A stretch of DNA of 64,000 nt from Sciscionella marina DSM 45152 (GCF_000379465.1 NZ_KB905436.1:22507-86506), one strand, 5' to 3'; positions 53,115-62,544 are shown, counted from the first letter of the stretch. The notes: generated from the letters alone by a model not told the origin. A program made the numbers and translations.

Positions 53115-53737
53115 GGGCAACCGTCCACGCCGAGCAGCCCGTCCCGCCGGGAGTGGCGCTCCGGGCAGGGGGCGGCATTGATCACCGCGCCCGAGCCGAA
53201 CACGATCGTGCCGACATTGCCCGCGATGTGGCCGATTCCGCCGAACCGCACCTGTTCCTCGGATTCGTCCGCCGTCTGGGGCACGAACCGGCGCACCGCG
53301 GCGGCCAGGCGTTCCAGATCGGCATCGATGGTGCGATGGTGGATCCGCACGTACTGGCAACGGGCCAGTCCGCCCAGCGGGCCGGGCAGCTGCGCGGTCT
53401 CCAGCCGCGGCGCGTTGTCCACGAGCACCGGGACGACCGCGATCCCGAGCGCGAGCGCTTCCTGGATCTCCCTGCGCGGCCAGTCCGCGGGATCGTCCAC
53501 GAGCCTGCACCCGTTCTCGCTGCGGGCGAACCAGCGGGCCCCGATCACCGCGAGCAGCACCCGTGCGCCGCGTACCCCGCGCACCAGCCCCTCGGAAAAA
53601 TCCTCGCCCGGTTCGATGGATTTGCTGGCACGGAACACCTCGGCGTGCCCGAACCGCCCGGCGAGGTCCCGCTCGATCATCGCGGCGAGCCCTGCCTCGT
53701 CTCCCGTGCGATAGTTGACGAACACACTCCAGGACAC
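53111..53737 (-). CDS. TIR-domain protein
   Basis: 208 residues from GTG 53737 (ribosome site GGGAGGACC). The TIR domain covers residues 1-135: box 1 SVFVNYRTGDE, then VFRASKSIEPGEDF, a strand ARVLLAVIGARWF, and the catalytic-helix motif WPRREIQEAL with Glu90 in the NADase position. A C-terminal Gly-rich stretch (GHIAGNVGTIVFGSGAVIN) resembles the N-terminus of the coupled NTPase. Bacterial TIR proteins of this kind usually degrade NAD when triggered. Confidence 0.82.
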   Translation of the reverse strand: MSWSVFVNYRTGDEAGLAAMIERDLAGRFGHAEVFRASKSIEPGEDFSEGLVRGVRGARVLLAVIGARWFARSENGCRLVDDPADWPRREIQEALALGIAVVPVLVDNAPRLETAQLPGPLGGLARCQYVRIHHRTIDADLERLAAAVRRFVPQTADESEEQVRFGGIGHIAGNVGTIVFGSGAVINAAPCPERHSRRDGLLGVDGCP

Positions 53738-53783
53738 AGTGGTCCTCCCAAACGATTCATTCCGACACCCATGAACTGCCCGG

Positions 53784-54995
53784 TCAGCTCGCCAGTCGCT
53801 CAAGCCGTTCGGCGAGCTCCACCGCCTGCCCTGCACCGCGGTAACGGCGCAGGATCCGGGAACACTGGCGGACATCCAGGGCCACGGTCGCCGAACCGAC
53901 GGCCTGGACGTCCTCCGCGAAGCGCCCGAGTCTGAGATGCGCACCCCGCAGGTCCTCGGCGCCGACACAGGAGAGCACCGCGCGGATGCCGAATCTCGCA
54001 CGTGCCCGCCGCGCGTCCGGGGCGAGCCGGTCGATTTCCTTGTCCAGCACGCAAATCGCCTTCTCGTGCTCACCGAGCTCGGTGGCGCACCACCCCTCGG
54101 TCATGCTCACCTGGTCCGGGACGTGGATCGAACCGAGCGCCATCGCATCGGGTTCCTCGGCGACCGCGAGCGAACGTGCGCGATCCACGCTGCGCCTGCT
54201 GTTCACCTCGTCGAAGGCGAGCGCGTATCCCTGCGCCTGGCGCTGCGCCGCCCGGCAGCGCACCCGGGGATCGATCCGCTGATCGCCGACCAGTGCCTCG
54301 GTCAGCTCGATCGTGCGCCGCGCCCAGCCCGCGTAGTAGGCGATCAGCGCCCTGCGGAGTACGAGATTCGGCAGCAGCTCGGTGTACCCGGATTCCTTGG
54401 CCATCTGCTCGGCGAGCGTGATCCACCGCTCGGCCATCCCGGCGTCCCCGGCCTCCTGCTGCATCCAGGCCGCGTACTCCGCACTGCGCGCCCCGAGCCG
54501 CAGGGCGGACCTGCGGGCGGCCTCGTCCCCGGTGCCGAGTGCCTGCTGCTGGGCACCGGCACACACCCCGGGGAGCAGGGCGAGCGCCATGTTCGCGTCC
54601 CCGCGCTGCCCCATCTGCCGCGCGTGCAGGAAGCACTCCCGCAGACCGGCGAGCACTCCCTCGTCGGCGGTACCGGCCCGCGCCGGAAGCCCGAGCGGAA
54701 GCAGCGAGGACAGTGCCGCTCCCGCCGAGGCGCACAACACCCGGCGCCGGGTCCACGCCCCGGGCGGACCGTCCGCTCTTCGGCTCGCCTCGAAGGCGGG
54801 CAGCAGTTCTCCCGCGCAGCCCAGCGCCGCCTCGCAGGCGCGCACCAGTTCGAAGTGCGGGTTGCGCTCCCCCGATTCCAGGCGGGATATCTGGCCGACG
54901 CTCTTGCCCACGAGCCCGGCGAGCGCACCCTGAGTCATCCCGGCCCGCTCCCGCGCCCTGCGCAGCACCACCCCAAACGACTCCCGCTCGCTCAT
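53784..54995 (-). CDS. XRE-family regulator with TPR-like domain, upstream of the TIR-STAND genes
   Basis: 403 residues from ATG 54995 (AAGGGG upstream). The helix-turn-helix is MTQGALAGLVGKSVGQISRLESGERNP. A segment around residues 80-105 (RRRVLCASAGAALSSLLPLGL) is followed by tetratricopeptide-like helices to the end. This architecture is common in actinomycetes, often beside conflict or developmental genes. It is 46 bases ahead of the TIR gene on the same strand, so it may be part of the same transcript. Confidence 0.8.
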   Translation of the reverse strand: MSERESFGVVLRRARERAGMTQGALAGLVGKSVGQISRLESGERNPHFELVRACEAALGCAGELLPAFEASRRADGPPGAWTRRRVLCASAGAALSSLLPLGLPARAGTADEGVLAGLRECFLHARQMGQRGDANMALALLPGVCAGAQQQALGTGDEAARRSALRLGARSAEYAAWMQQEAGDAGMAERWITLAEQMAKESGYTELLPNLVLRRALIAYYAGWARRTIELTEALVGDQRIDPRVRCRAAQRQAQGYALAFDEVNSRRSVDRARSLAVAEEPDAMALGSIHVPDQVSMTEGWCATELGEHEKAICVLDKEIDRLAPDARRARARFGIRAVLSCVGAEDLRGAHLRLGRFAEDVQAVGSATVALDVRQCSRILRRYRGAGQAVELAERLERLAS

Positions 54996-55204
54996 CACCG
55001 AGCCCCTTCATCTTCGGCGACGGGGTCACCGCCGCGCCGAAAGCTGGCCTGACTCAGTGTGCACATTGCGCGCGTTCCCGGTAAGCCCCTGAAGGCGCTA
55101 GACAAATGACAACTGGCAAATGCCGATCTGAGCAGCACAAACGGATCCGGTTGTTACGGAGTTCCGTCCCCCATGGTGGCCAAGGAGCGGACGGCGAACG
55201 CATC

Positions 55205-56506
55205 TCACATGGCTGCCTCCACCGTCGAGTCACGTTGCGCGGAGCGGCGGTTTCGCCACCCGGTCTCGGGGTAGCTCAGTGCACCGAGCAGGGACACCAC
55301 CGAGGCGGCGAGGACATAGACCGGGATCGCCATCGGGGTCCCGCTCGCCGCGACCAGTCCGGTGAGGATCAGCGGGGTGGCGCCGCCGAAGACCGAGACG
55401 GCCACGGTGTAGCCCAGCGAGATGCCGGTGTAGCGCACCCGCGCGGGGAACGACTCGGCGATCGCGCAAGAGATCACCCCGCAGTTGATGGACAGCCCGA
55501 GGTTGAGCAGCAGATAGCCGCAGATCACGCTCACCGGATCACCCCGTACCGCGAGCAGATACACCGGGATCGCCAGCGCGCCCTGAGCGATCGGGCCGGC
55601 CACCAGGAACGGTTTCTGCCTGCCGATCCGGTCGGCGAGCCGCCCACACACCAGGATGCCGATCGCGCCGACCAGGGAACCCACCAGCATCCCGGCGTAC
55701 ACCAGCGATTGCGGGACCCCGGCCTCGCGCACGAGATAGGCGGGGAAGAAACCGGCCTGCAGATAGGTGACCGAGGTGCCGACCACGATCATCGCGATGA
55801 TCTTGAGCACCGAGCGCCAGTGCTGCCGCAGCACGACGCCCAGCGGTGCCCGTTCCGGATGCTCCGCCGCCCGGGTGAACTCCTCCGCTTCGCTCAGCCG
55901 CAACCGCAGGTAGAGACCGACCAGACCGAGCGGAAGGGTGAGCAGGAAGGGAATACGCCAGCCCCAGTCGTTCAGTGCGGTGGTGGGCATACTGACCGCG
56001 AGGATCATGCCGATCCCGGTCGAGGCCACCGTGGCGAACAGCTGGGTCGCGTTCTGCCAGCTGCCGTAGAACGCGCGCCTGCCGTCCGGCGCCCCCTCGA
56101 TCATGACCGTGGTGGCCCCGCCGAACTCGCCGCCGGTACAGAATCCCTGGACCACCCGCGCGATCACCAGCACCACCGGAGCGGCGATCCCGATCGAGCC
56201 CGTCGCGGGAAGCACCCCGATCACGAAGGTGGCCACCGAGATCCCCACGATCGTCACCGCGAGCGCGCCCCGCCTGCCGAGGCGGTCTCCGAAATGCCCG
56301 AACACCACCGCGCCGAGCGGGCGGAACACGAACGAGACCGCGAAACCGGCGAAGGTCAGCAGCAGGGATGCCTTGCCTTCCACCGGGAAGAAATTCAGCG
56401 CGATCGCGGTGGTGAAGATGCCGTACAGGCCGAATTCGAAGAAATCGATGAAGTTGCCGACCGAGGCCGCAAGCACCCGCTTGCGCCGCATCACCGTGTC
56501 CGTCAT
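55205..56506 (-). CDS. MFS transporter, metabolite:H+ symporter type (MHS)
   Basis: 433 residues from ATG 56506 (GGGAGG upstream). Twelve membrane segments; the loop 2-3 motif GHFGDRLGRRGAL and RVVQGFCTGGEFGGA in helix 5 match the MHS group (proline/betaine, citrate and alpha-ketoglutarate carriers). The gene is on the same strand as the LysR gene 113 bases upstream. Substrate probably a carboxylate or betaine-like compound. Confidence 0.85.
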   Translation of the reverse strand: MTDTVMRRKRVLAASVGNFIDFFEFGLYGIFTTAIALNFFPVEGKASLLLTFAGFAVSFVFRPLGAVVFGHFGDRLGRRGALAVTIVGISVATFVIGVLPATGSIGIAAPVVLVIARVVQGFCTGGEFGGATTVMIEGAPDGRRAFYGSWQNATQLFATVASTGIGMILAVSMPTTALNDWGWRIPFLLTLPLGLVGLYLRLRLSEAEEFTRAAEHPERAPLGVVLRQHWRSVLKIIAMIVVGTSVTYLQAGFFPAYLVREAGVPQSLVYAGMLVGSLVGAIGILVCGRLADRIGRQKPFLVAGPIAQGALAIPVYLLAVRGDPVSVICGYLLLNLGLSINCGVISCAIAESFPARVRYTGISLGYTVAVSVFGGATPLILTGLVAASGTPMAIPVYVLAASVVSLLGALSYPETGWRNRRSAQRDSTVEAAM

Positions 56507-56619
56507 GCCCGGCGACCTCCCAGTCCTCGGCGAGCGGATGCCCGCGCTACTGCCAATAGACCAAACCGGGCAGCGGTCCGACAAGACCGGAAAGCAGGCG
56601 AATGGCACCATTCACTCGG

Positions 56620-57579
56620 TCAGCGGCCCCGTTCCCTGGTGACCGCGCCGAGGCTGCCCCGCCGCGGGGCGGGACCGGCGAACTTCGCCGCGACCGAAAT
56701 CAGGATCTCGGTCATGGCAAGCGCCGCCGGGGTCGGTGCCCGATTGTCCATGTGTGCCAACAGGATCCGCCGGGTCGGCGCGGGCACCCCGGCCGGGAAA
56801 CCGGTCAGCCGCACATCGCTTCGCCGGTTCGCGAGCGCCAGCCGGGGCGCGATCGCGATCCCCAGTCCGGCGGCGACCATGGCCTGCGCCTCCTGGTAGT
56901 CATGCGATTCGTAGGAGATCTCGGGTTCGAAACCGGCCAGTCGGCAACTGCGGCGCAGCACCTCGGCGACCGGATGGTTGTCCGCGCGAATGATCCACTG
57001 CTGCCCGGCGAGGTCCGCGAGGCGCAGCCGCCGTTCCAGCAGTTCGGAATCGGCGGGCAGCACGAGCATGCTGGGATCGTCGAGCAGCCGAGTCAGCCGC
57101 AGCGCGGGATCGGTGATCCGGTTCCATTCGTAGTCCCACAGCATCGCGAGCTCGGTCTCCCCGGTGTGCAGTGAATCGATGAGTTCGGCGAGCAGCGCGG
57201 AGTACACCCCGGTCCGGGTGCCGGGGTGCTTGCGGGCGAACCTGGTGAGCGCGAGCGGGAGCAGCGAGGCGCTCGCTGTCGGAAAGGAGCCGAGCCGCAG
57301 GGTGCCCCGTTCCAGCCGGGCGAACGAGTCGAGGTCGGCCCGCGCGGCCCGCAGTTCGCGCCGGATCGTGCGCCCCCGCTCGGCCAGCGCCGTGCCCGCC
57401 GCGGTCGGCCGCACCCCGCGGGGCAGGCGATGCAGTAGTGGCTGCCCCACCTCCTGCTCCAGCCGAGTCATCTGCTGCGAAGCGGCAGAAGCTGTCATAC
57501 CGAGCGTTTCGGCGGCCGCGGTGAGCGAACCGTGCTCGGCGATCGCGGTCAGCAACAACAACCTGCGGGCATCCACCAT
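56620..57579 (-). CDS. LysR-type regulator of the PrpF/MFS locus
   Basis: 319 residues with helix-turn-helix GSLTAAAETLGMTASAASQQMTRLEQEVG and a LysR effector domain. It is divergent from the prpF-like gene, with a 25-bp palindrome in the 80-base gap, the normal layout for LysR control of an adjacent catabolic operon. The MHS transporter downstream may belong to the same regulon. Confidence 0.9.
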   Translation of the reverse strand: MVDARRLLLLTAIAEHGSLTAAAETLGMTASAASQQMTRLEQEVGQPLLHRLPRGVRPTAAGTALAERGRTIRRELRAARADLDSFARLERGTLRLGSFPTASASLLPLALTRFARKHPGTRTGVYSALLAELIDSLHTGETELAMLWDYEWNRITDPALRLTRLLDDPSMLVLPADSELLERRLRLADLAGQQWIIRADNHPVAEVLRRSCRLAGFEPEISYESHDYQEAQAMVAAGLGIAIAPRLALANRRSDVRLTGFPAGVPAPTRRILLAHMDNRAPTPAALAMTEILISVAAKFAGPAPRRGSLGAVTRERGR

Positions 57580-57582
57580 GCA

Positions 57583-57607
57583 TCGAGTTTAGCTGAGCTT
57601 AACTCGA
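57583..57607. promoter_or_regulatory. 25-bp near-perfect palindrome, LysR binding site candidate
   Basis: TCGAGTT-T-AGCT (57583-57594), a central G, and AGCT-T-AACTCGA (57596-57607) mirror each other with one mismatched pair. It starts 4 bases before the LysR start codon and is about 50 bases ahead of the prpF-like gene. The wide T-N11-A-like symmetry fits LysR boxes. Confidence 0.65.
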
Positions 57608-57659
57608 CCTAAGAGATTCGCTATTGTGCTAAATCCAGGGCCGCAGGCATGGTCGGCGC

Positions 57660-58736
57660 ATGCACGTTTCCGCGAGCCTCGTCCGTGGTGGCACGAGCAA
57701 GTGCTGGCTGTTCGACCACCGCGATGTTCCGGCCACCCTGGACGGTATCGAGCGGCTGCTCGTCGACGCTTACGGTGCCGCCGATCCAGGCCAGCTCGAC
57801 GGTGTCGGCGGGGCGACCCCGACCACCTCGAAAGCGGCTGTGATCGGTCCCTCCGAACAGCCGGGTATCGATGTGGACTACCTGTTCGGTCAGGTCGGAA
57901 TCGGCTCCAGCCGGGTGGAGTGGGGCAGCAACTGTGGCAATTGCGCGACCGCGATCGCGCTGTGGTCGGTGCGCAAGGGCCTCGTTCCGGTCACCGGGGA
58001 TCGCACCAGGGTGGTGCTGCGCAACACCAATACCGGCGCGGTGCTGCGCGCCGAGGTGGACACCGAAGGCGGGGTGGTGCACGAGTTCGGCGAGCAGACG
58101 GTGCCGGGGACCCGGGCACGCGGAGTGCGGATCGGGCTGAGTTTCCTCAATCCCATGAGCGCGCCGCCGCCGCTCCCGCGTGAACGGCTGGGGGATGCCG
58201 TGGTGAGCATGCTCGAGGCGGGTGCGCCGATGGTGCTCGTCGACGCGGAGCGCGTGGGGCGGACCGGGGCCGAGACACCGGCCGAGCTGCACGCGGATGT
58301 GCCGTGGCTGTGTGGAATCCGGCAGGCCGCGGCGCCCCGGTTCGGTATCGTCGAACCTGGTGACGCGGCCCCGAAGGTCGGCTATATCGGCGTTCCCGTC
58401 GACTATCCGAGCAGCACCGGGCAGTGGATCGGCGCGCGGGACTACGACGTGTCGGCGCGCATGCTCTCGATGCGGGATCCGCATCCGGTGATCGGTCTGA
58501 CCTCCGCGGTCGGCATTGCGACGGCGAACCTGCTGGGCGGCTCCGTCGTGCAGGCGTGTTCGGCCGCTCCCGGTTCGGCCACGCTGCGGATCGGCACCGC
58601 GGGCGGGGTACTCACCGCGCACTGTTCGGAGTTCGCCGACGGTCTCCCCCACACGGTCACCATCCGCCGTGCGGCGCGGATCATCTGCGAGGCACAATTG
58701 TTCGTCCCGGAACCGGCACTGACCGTTTCCGCATGA
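57660..58736 (+). CDS. PrpF/LigJ-like aconitate isomerase or oxalomesaconate tautomerase
   Basis: 358 residues of the PrpF family, which has two similar diaminopimelate-epimerase-like halves. SLVRGGTSKCWLF at the start carries the key Lys region, VGGATPTTSKAAVIGPS follows, and EWGSNCGNCATAI carries the active-site Cys. Known members isomerise 2-methyl-trans-aconitate or tautomerise 4-oxalomesaconate. It is followed after 19 bases by an MFS transporter, so uptake and use of a tricarboxylate or aromatic breakdown product is likely. Confidence 0.88.
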   Translation: MHVSASLVRGGTSKCWLFDHRDVPATLDGIERLLVDAYGAADPGQLDGVGGATPTTSKAAVIGPSEQPGIDVDYLFGQVGIGSSRVEWGSNCGNCATAIALWSVRKGLVPVTGDRTRVVLRNTNTGAVLRAEVDTEGGVVHEFGEQTVPGTRARGVRIGLSFLNPMSAPPPLPRERLGDAVVSMLEAGAPMVLVDAERVGRTGAETPAELHADVPWLCGIRQAAAPRFGIVEPGDAAPKVGYIGVPVDYPSSTGQWIGARDYDVSARMLSMRDPHPVIGLTSAVGIATANLLGGSVVQACSAAPGSATLRIGTAGGVLTAHCSEFADGLPHTVTIRRAARIICEAQLFVPEPALTVSA

Positions 58737-58755
58737 GATAAGGATTGTTCCACCA

Positions 58756-60156
58756 ATGACGATGGAGACGATCGCGGCCCGGATCGACCGCCTGCCCAGT
58801 TCCCGGTTCCACCGGGGCGTGGTGCTCAGCCTCGCGTTCATCTATTTTTTCGAGTTCGCGGACAGCAACGCGTTCTCCTACGCCGCGCCCGCGCTGCGCG
58901 AACACCTCGGCCTCGGTATCGGCTCGATCGCGCTGGTCACCTCGGCCACCTTCCTCGGCATGTTCTGCGGGGCTGTCGGTGCCGGGCGGTTCGCCGACCG
59001 GGTGGGACGGCGCAGGGGACTGATCGTGGCCACCGCGGTGTTCACCGTGTTCTCCCTGCTGAACGCGCTCGCCTGGTCCACGGGTGCCCTACTGGCCGCC
59101 CGGTTCGCCACCGGGATCGGGCTGGCCGCGATGACCGTGTGCGCGAACACCTATCTCGCCGAGCTGATGCCACCCGTCCGGCGCGGCAAGGCGCAGGCGA
59201 TCGTGAGTTTCATCGGCCATCTCGGCATTCCCGCGATGGCGTTCGCCGCGAAACTGGTGGTTCCGCTCGGCGAACACGGCTGGCGCCTGGTGTTCTGCAT
59301 CGGTGCCGTCGGCGCGCTGGCGCTCCCGCTCGTCGCCCGGCTGCCGGAATCACCGCGCTGGCTCTACAGCACCGGCCGCGCCGAGCAGGCCGTGCGGGCC
59401 CTGACCGCGATCGAGCGCAGGGTCGCGGCCTCCGGGCATCCGCTTCCCGAACCGGTCCCGGTTCCCGCGAGCAGTGTGGCGGGCGAGCGCATCAGCAGGC
59501 CGTACCGGGCCCTGTTCTCCCCGGGACTGCGCCGGTCCACCCTGGTGCTCGCGGTCGTGTGGATCTTCACCACCCTCGGCTACTACGGTTTCCTCACCTG
59601 GGTGCCGACCCTGCTCGCCGATCAGGGCATCTCGGTCGTGGACAGTCTCGGCTACACCACCCTGATCACGCTCGGCGCCGCCCCCGGCGCCCTGCTCGCC
59701 TGGCCCGTCTCCGCCTGGCTCGGGCGCAGGCGCGGGATCGCGCTCGTGTGCGTGCTCGCCGCGGTCTGTGGGCTGGTGTACGGGCTCTCGTTCAACCCGG
59801 TACTCGTGGTCGTGTTCGGTTTCTGCATGGCCGCGCTGCTGATGGCCTTCGGGGCGCAGATGTACACCTACAGCCCCGAGCTGTTCCCGACCGCGCTGCG
59901 CAACACCGGAAACGGGCTGGTGTACGGGCTCGGGCGACTGTCCAATGTGTTCGACCCGATGGTGATCGCGGCCGTGTACGGGTTCGCCGGCTACCAGAGC
60001 GTGTTCGTCTACATCGGACTGTGCTGGCTGATCAGCGCGGGCGCCCTGGTGTTCTGCGCACCGCGGAAGGAATCCGGTGGGCTCATCGAATCCCTTGGCG
60101 AACAGGGCCCCGGCACACCTTCGAACACGGTTCCGTCGCACGGAACACGGCATTGA
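58756..60156 (+). CDS. MFS transporter, probable organic acid importer
   Basis: 466 residues, twelve membrane segments. Motifs RFADRVGRRRGL (loop 2-3), ELMPPVRRGKAQA (loop 4-5) and RLPESPRWLYSTGR (mid-protein) place it with sugar-porter/aromatic-acid-type MFS carriers. It follows the prpF-like gene by 19 bases and is probably controlled by the same LysR regulator. Confidence 0.87.
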   Translation: MTMETIAARIDRLPSSRFHRGVVLSLAFIYFFEFADSNAFSYAAPALREHLGLGIGSIALVTSATFLGMFCGAVGAGRFADRVGRRRGLIVATAVFTVFSLLNALAWSTGALLAARFATGIGLAAMTVCANTYLAELMPPVRRGKAQAIVSFIGHLGIPAMAFAAKLVVPLGEHGWRLVFCIGAVGALALPLVARLPESPRWLYSTGRAEQAVRALTAIERRVAASGHPLPEPVPVPASSVAGERISRPYRALFSPGLRRSTLVLAVVWIFTTLGYYGFLTWVPTLLADQGISVVDSLGYTTLITLGAAPGALLAWPVSAWLGRRRGIALVCVLAAVCGLVYGLSFNPVLVVVFGFCMAALLMAFGAQMYTYSPELFPTALRNTGNGLVYGLGRLSNVFDPMVIAAVYGFAGYQSVFVYIGLCWLISAGALVFCAPRKESGGLIESLGEQGPGTPSNTVPSHGTRH

Positions 60157-60232
60157 CCTTCGCTCGACGGGCGCGCCCTAATGGTGGCTCGCCTTGTCGG
60201 TGGCGTTCCGAGCGCCGGAGGGAGCACTCGCC

Positions 60233-62002
60233 ATGTCCGTGGGCAGCGAACGAAACGGTTCCACGCCTGAACTTCTGGCCCGCATTCACGACGATGCCGG
60301 GGTGCACGAATGGTCGGACTCCGGGACAGCGGCGCCGGGCCTCGGCGGTCTCGGGGTTCTACAGCTTCGCAAGCAGGCCGACGGATCCCCGCTTGCCGAA
60401 CACCTCGCCCGGCTACGGTCCACCGAACTTCCGGCGGCACCAGGATTCTGGAGCTACGATCCGGAGGTCGCACGGCGCGCCGCACGCGAGGATCCCCGGC
60501 TGCGCGGAGATCGCTTCTCCGCATGGACCCGCGCATGCAGCGAATGCACCGAGAACGGGATCGCCGCGGTGTACGCCGTCTGTCACGCCAGGCAGAATCC
60601 CGAGCTGGTCGCCGATCCCGGCTGGAAGTCCAGCGCGGTGGCCCGGCCGATCCGGGTGACGGTGGCCGATGACCGCGCGGGCGAAATATTCCGGCTGGCC
60701 CGCTCCGGCGCCAACAACGGCCGGACCACCAAGTCCCTTCTCGCACCGTGCACCCGGACCGAGTGGCGGGAAACAGCGGGGAAATACGGCCTCAACGGAG
60801 TGAACGCGCTACCGAACATCACCCTGGGAACCCACGGCCTCGGACTGCTCACCCAGTGGTATCCCGGCTGGGAACAGGACTACATCACCCTCCTCGACGT
60901 CATGTTCTATGTCGAGTACAACATCGATATCCTCGGTGGCCGGGAAAACAGGTTTCTGCGCGACCTGTGCGCGGCACTCGATCTTCCGGAGATCCCCGAG
61001 GAACTGCGGGCACGCAGGCTGCACATGTCCTGCGATATGGCTTTTTTCGAAGCAAAGCGAAAGACCGAGGCGCGATTCTCCACCACGCCGACCGACGGGC
61101 AGACCGTGTGGGTCTTCCCGAACCGGGACGTATGGCGTGATTTCAAAGCGGCGGACAGCGGAATCTGGGGGCAGTATCTCTCCTACACCGAAGGTGTTCC
61201 CGGACTCGACGACATGGCGTTGACCGGTCTGGCGCACGACTGGATGGATCTCGGTCCGGATCTGCGGAACTCCGAATACGGTCAGAGCGTGCTGACCATG
61301 ACCGGAGGCTCCATTGCCGGCCAGGATCTCGTTCGGTGCTACGAACGAACCGTGTGGCTGCTCAACGCACAGTGGAACACCGAGGGCGAGGTCAAACCGG
61401 AACGCTATGCGGCGGCCATACTGTGCACCGGAGTAGGCATGTGGGGAATCGCCAATCACCGGCACGATATGTGGCGGTACTTCTCCATCGCCGCCGATGT
61501 GTGCGCCGAAGCGACCCGGCGAGACCTGTACCGGAGCTGCCAGCTCGCCGACAGCTACACCGAGGATTTCCGGCCCCGTGAACCGGAGAACGCCGAACGG
61601 CTGCGCATTCCCCGGACCAACCTGGCCTTCTCCGTGCGCGTACAGGGCCGGGTGCACGACGGCAGCCTGGTGCTGCACGACTCCATCGTGAACGCGGTGC
61701 GGGACGGTGTCCTGCCGATGAATCTGGTCGACAACGCCCTTGTCCTGCCGATACTGTTACGTGAAGGGAAGATCGCTCCCGCGGAATTTCTCCGGTCCAT
61801 GGACGAGAACTACTGCGCGGCCGGTACCACGATGATTCGCACCCTGCACGGAAACGAGTTCAGCCGCGCGGTCGGAAAAGCCTTGGCCGCGCTCATCATG
61901 GAACAGTGGTGGCACGGTGTTTACTACGCGATCGGCGTCGGCAGCCTCATCGAGGCCCAGCCGGGAGCGGTGGCCCAGGACCGGGCTCATCTCGCGAGCT
62001 GA
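60233..62002 (+). CDS. Uncharacterised 589-residue all-helical protein
   Basis: From ATG 60233 (GGAGGG about ten bases upstream). Soluble, mostly helical, Trp-rich, no signal peptide. Distinctive segments: LLDVMFYVEYNIDILGGREN (about 220-240), GLDDMALTGLAHDWMDLGPDLRNSE (about 324-348), CYERTVWLLNAQW and NHRHDMWRYF. The spaced acidic cluster D336/D339/D343 followed by NSE recalls metal-binding motifs of class I isoprenoid synthases, and similar sequences seem to occur in fungi, but no family was identified with confidence. It stands alone between the MFS gene and IS debris. Confidence 0.7.
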   Translation: MSVGSERNGSTPELLARIHDDAGVHEWSDSGTAAPGLGGLGVLQLRKQADGSPLAEHLARLRSTELPAAPGFWSYDPEVARRAAREDPRLRGDRFSAWTRACSECTENGIAAVYAVCHARQNPELVADPGWKSSAVARPIRVTVADDRAGEIFRLARSGANNGRTTKSLLAPCTRTEWRETAGKYGLNGVNALPNITLGTHGLGLLTQWYPGWEQDYITLLDVMFYVEYNIDILGGRENRFLRDLCAALDLPEIPEELRARRLHMSCDMAFFEAKRKTEARFSTTPTDGQTVWVFPNRDVWRDFKAADSGIWGQYLSYTEGVPGLDDMALTGLAHDWMDLGPDLRNSEYGQSVLTMTGGSIAGQDLVRCYERTVWLLNAQWNTEGEVKPERYAAAILCTGVGMWGIANHRHDMWRYFSIAADVCAEATRRDLYRSCQLADSYTEDFRPREPENAERLRIPRTNLAFSVRVQGRVHDGSLVLHDSIVNAVRDGVLPMNLVDNALVLPILLREGKIAPAEFLRSMDENYCAAGTTMIRTLHGNEFSRAVGKALAALIMEQWWHGVYYAIGVGSLIEAQPGAVAQDRAHLAS

Positions 62003-62084
62003 GGTTGTCCCGCAGTCATGGTTCCGGTGCGGTAATGGATCATAGGTCGGCGCGGGTGATCGGGGTCGGCCAGTAGGCGTGGCT

Positions 62085-62435
62085 ACCTCCGTTCCCTGGT
62101 CGGGCGGCGCGGTGGTTCGGCGAGTTCGGTCGACATCGTGCGAGGTCGTGGTACCGAGCAGACCGGTGCCGGTCGGGCCTGTCGCTGGACGACCGGGTGC
62201 TACTGGTGGCGGTGGATGGGCACCACGTGCCGTCCACGATCAGCACCGTGTCCAGGTTGCGTTTGCGCTTCACCGGCGGTCGTGACCGGAAACCCTTTGC
62301 CGGGCAACCGAAACGACTGCCGGGCCTACATCGAAGCGGGTGTCGACCAGCACTGCACGGGCGCACAGGTCCTGGCCGACGGCGGCTATCAGGGGCAACC
62401 GCGAGGTCATCATGTTTTGCCGCAAACACAGTGAC
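62085..62435 (+). mobile_element. IS5-like transposase remnant with an internal inversion
   Basis: Rightward the sequence encodes SGLSLDDRVLLVAV (transposase N-terminal region) and, further on, LPGNRNDCRAYIEAG and VLADGGYQG (C-terminal region). Between these, about 62211-62275, the conserved middle KRKRNLDTVLIVDGTWCP is encoded on the opposite strand. Large parts are also missing. This is a dead, rearranged copy. Confidence 0.75.
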
Positions 62436-62544
62436 GGCAGCTGTTCATGACGGGACAGGCCTTGGGTTTTGTTGCCTATGGTTGAACGGCGTTTCCGTCA
62501 CCCGATCGTCGGCGACTTGACGTGCTGTACACGGGTACACCGTA

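Noticed and set aside
60233..62002. Naming the 589-residue protein a terpene synthase
   Set aside because: Only one acidic/NSE-like cluster is present and spacing does not match known class I enzymes; the similarity is too weak for a name.
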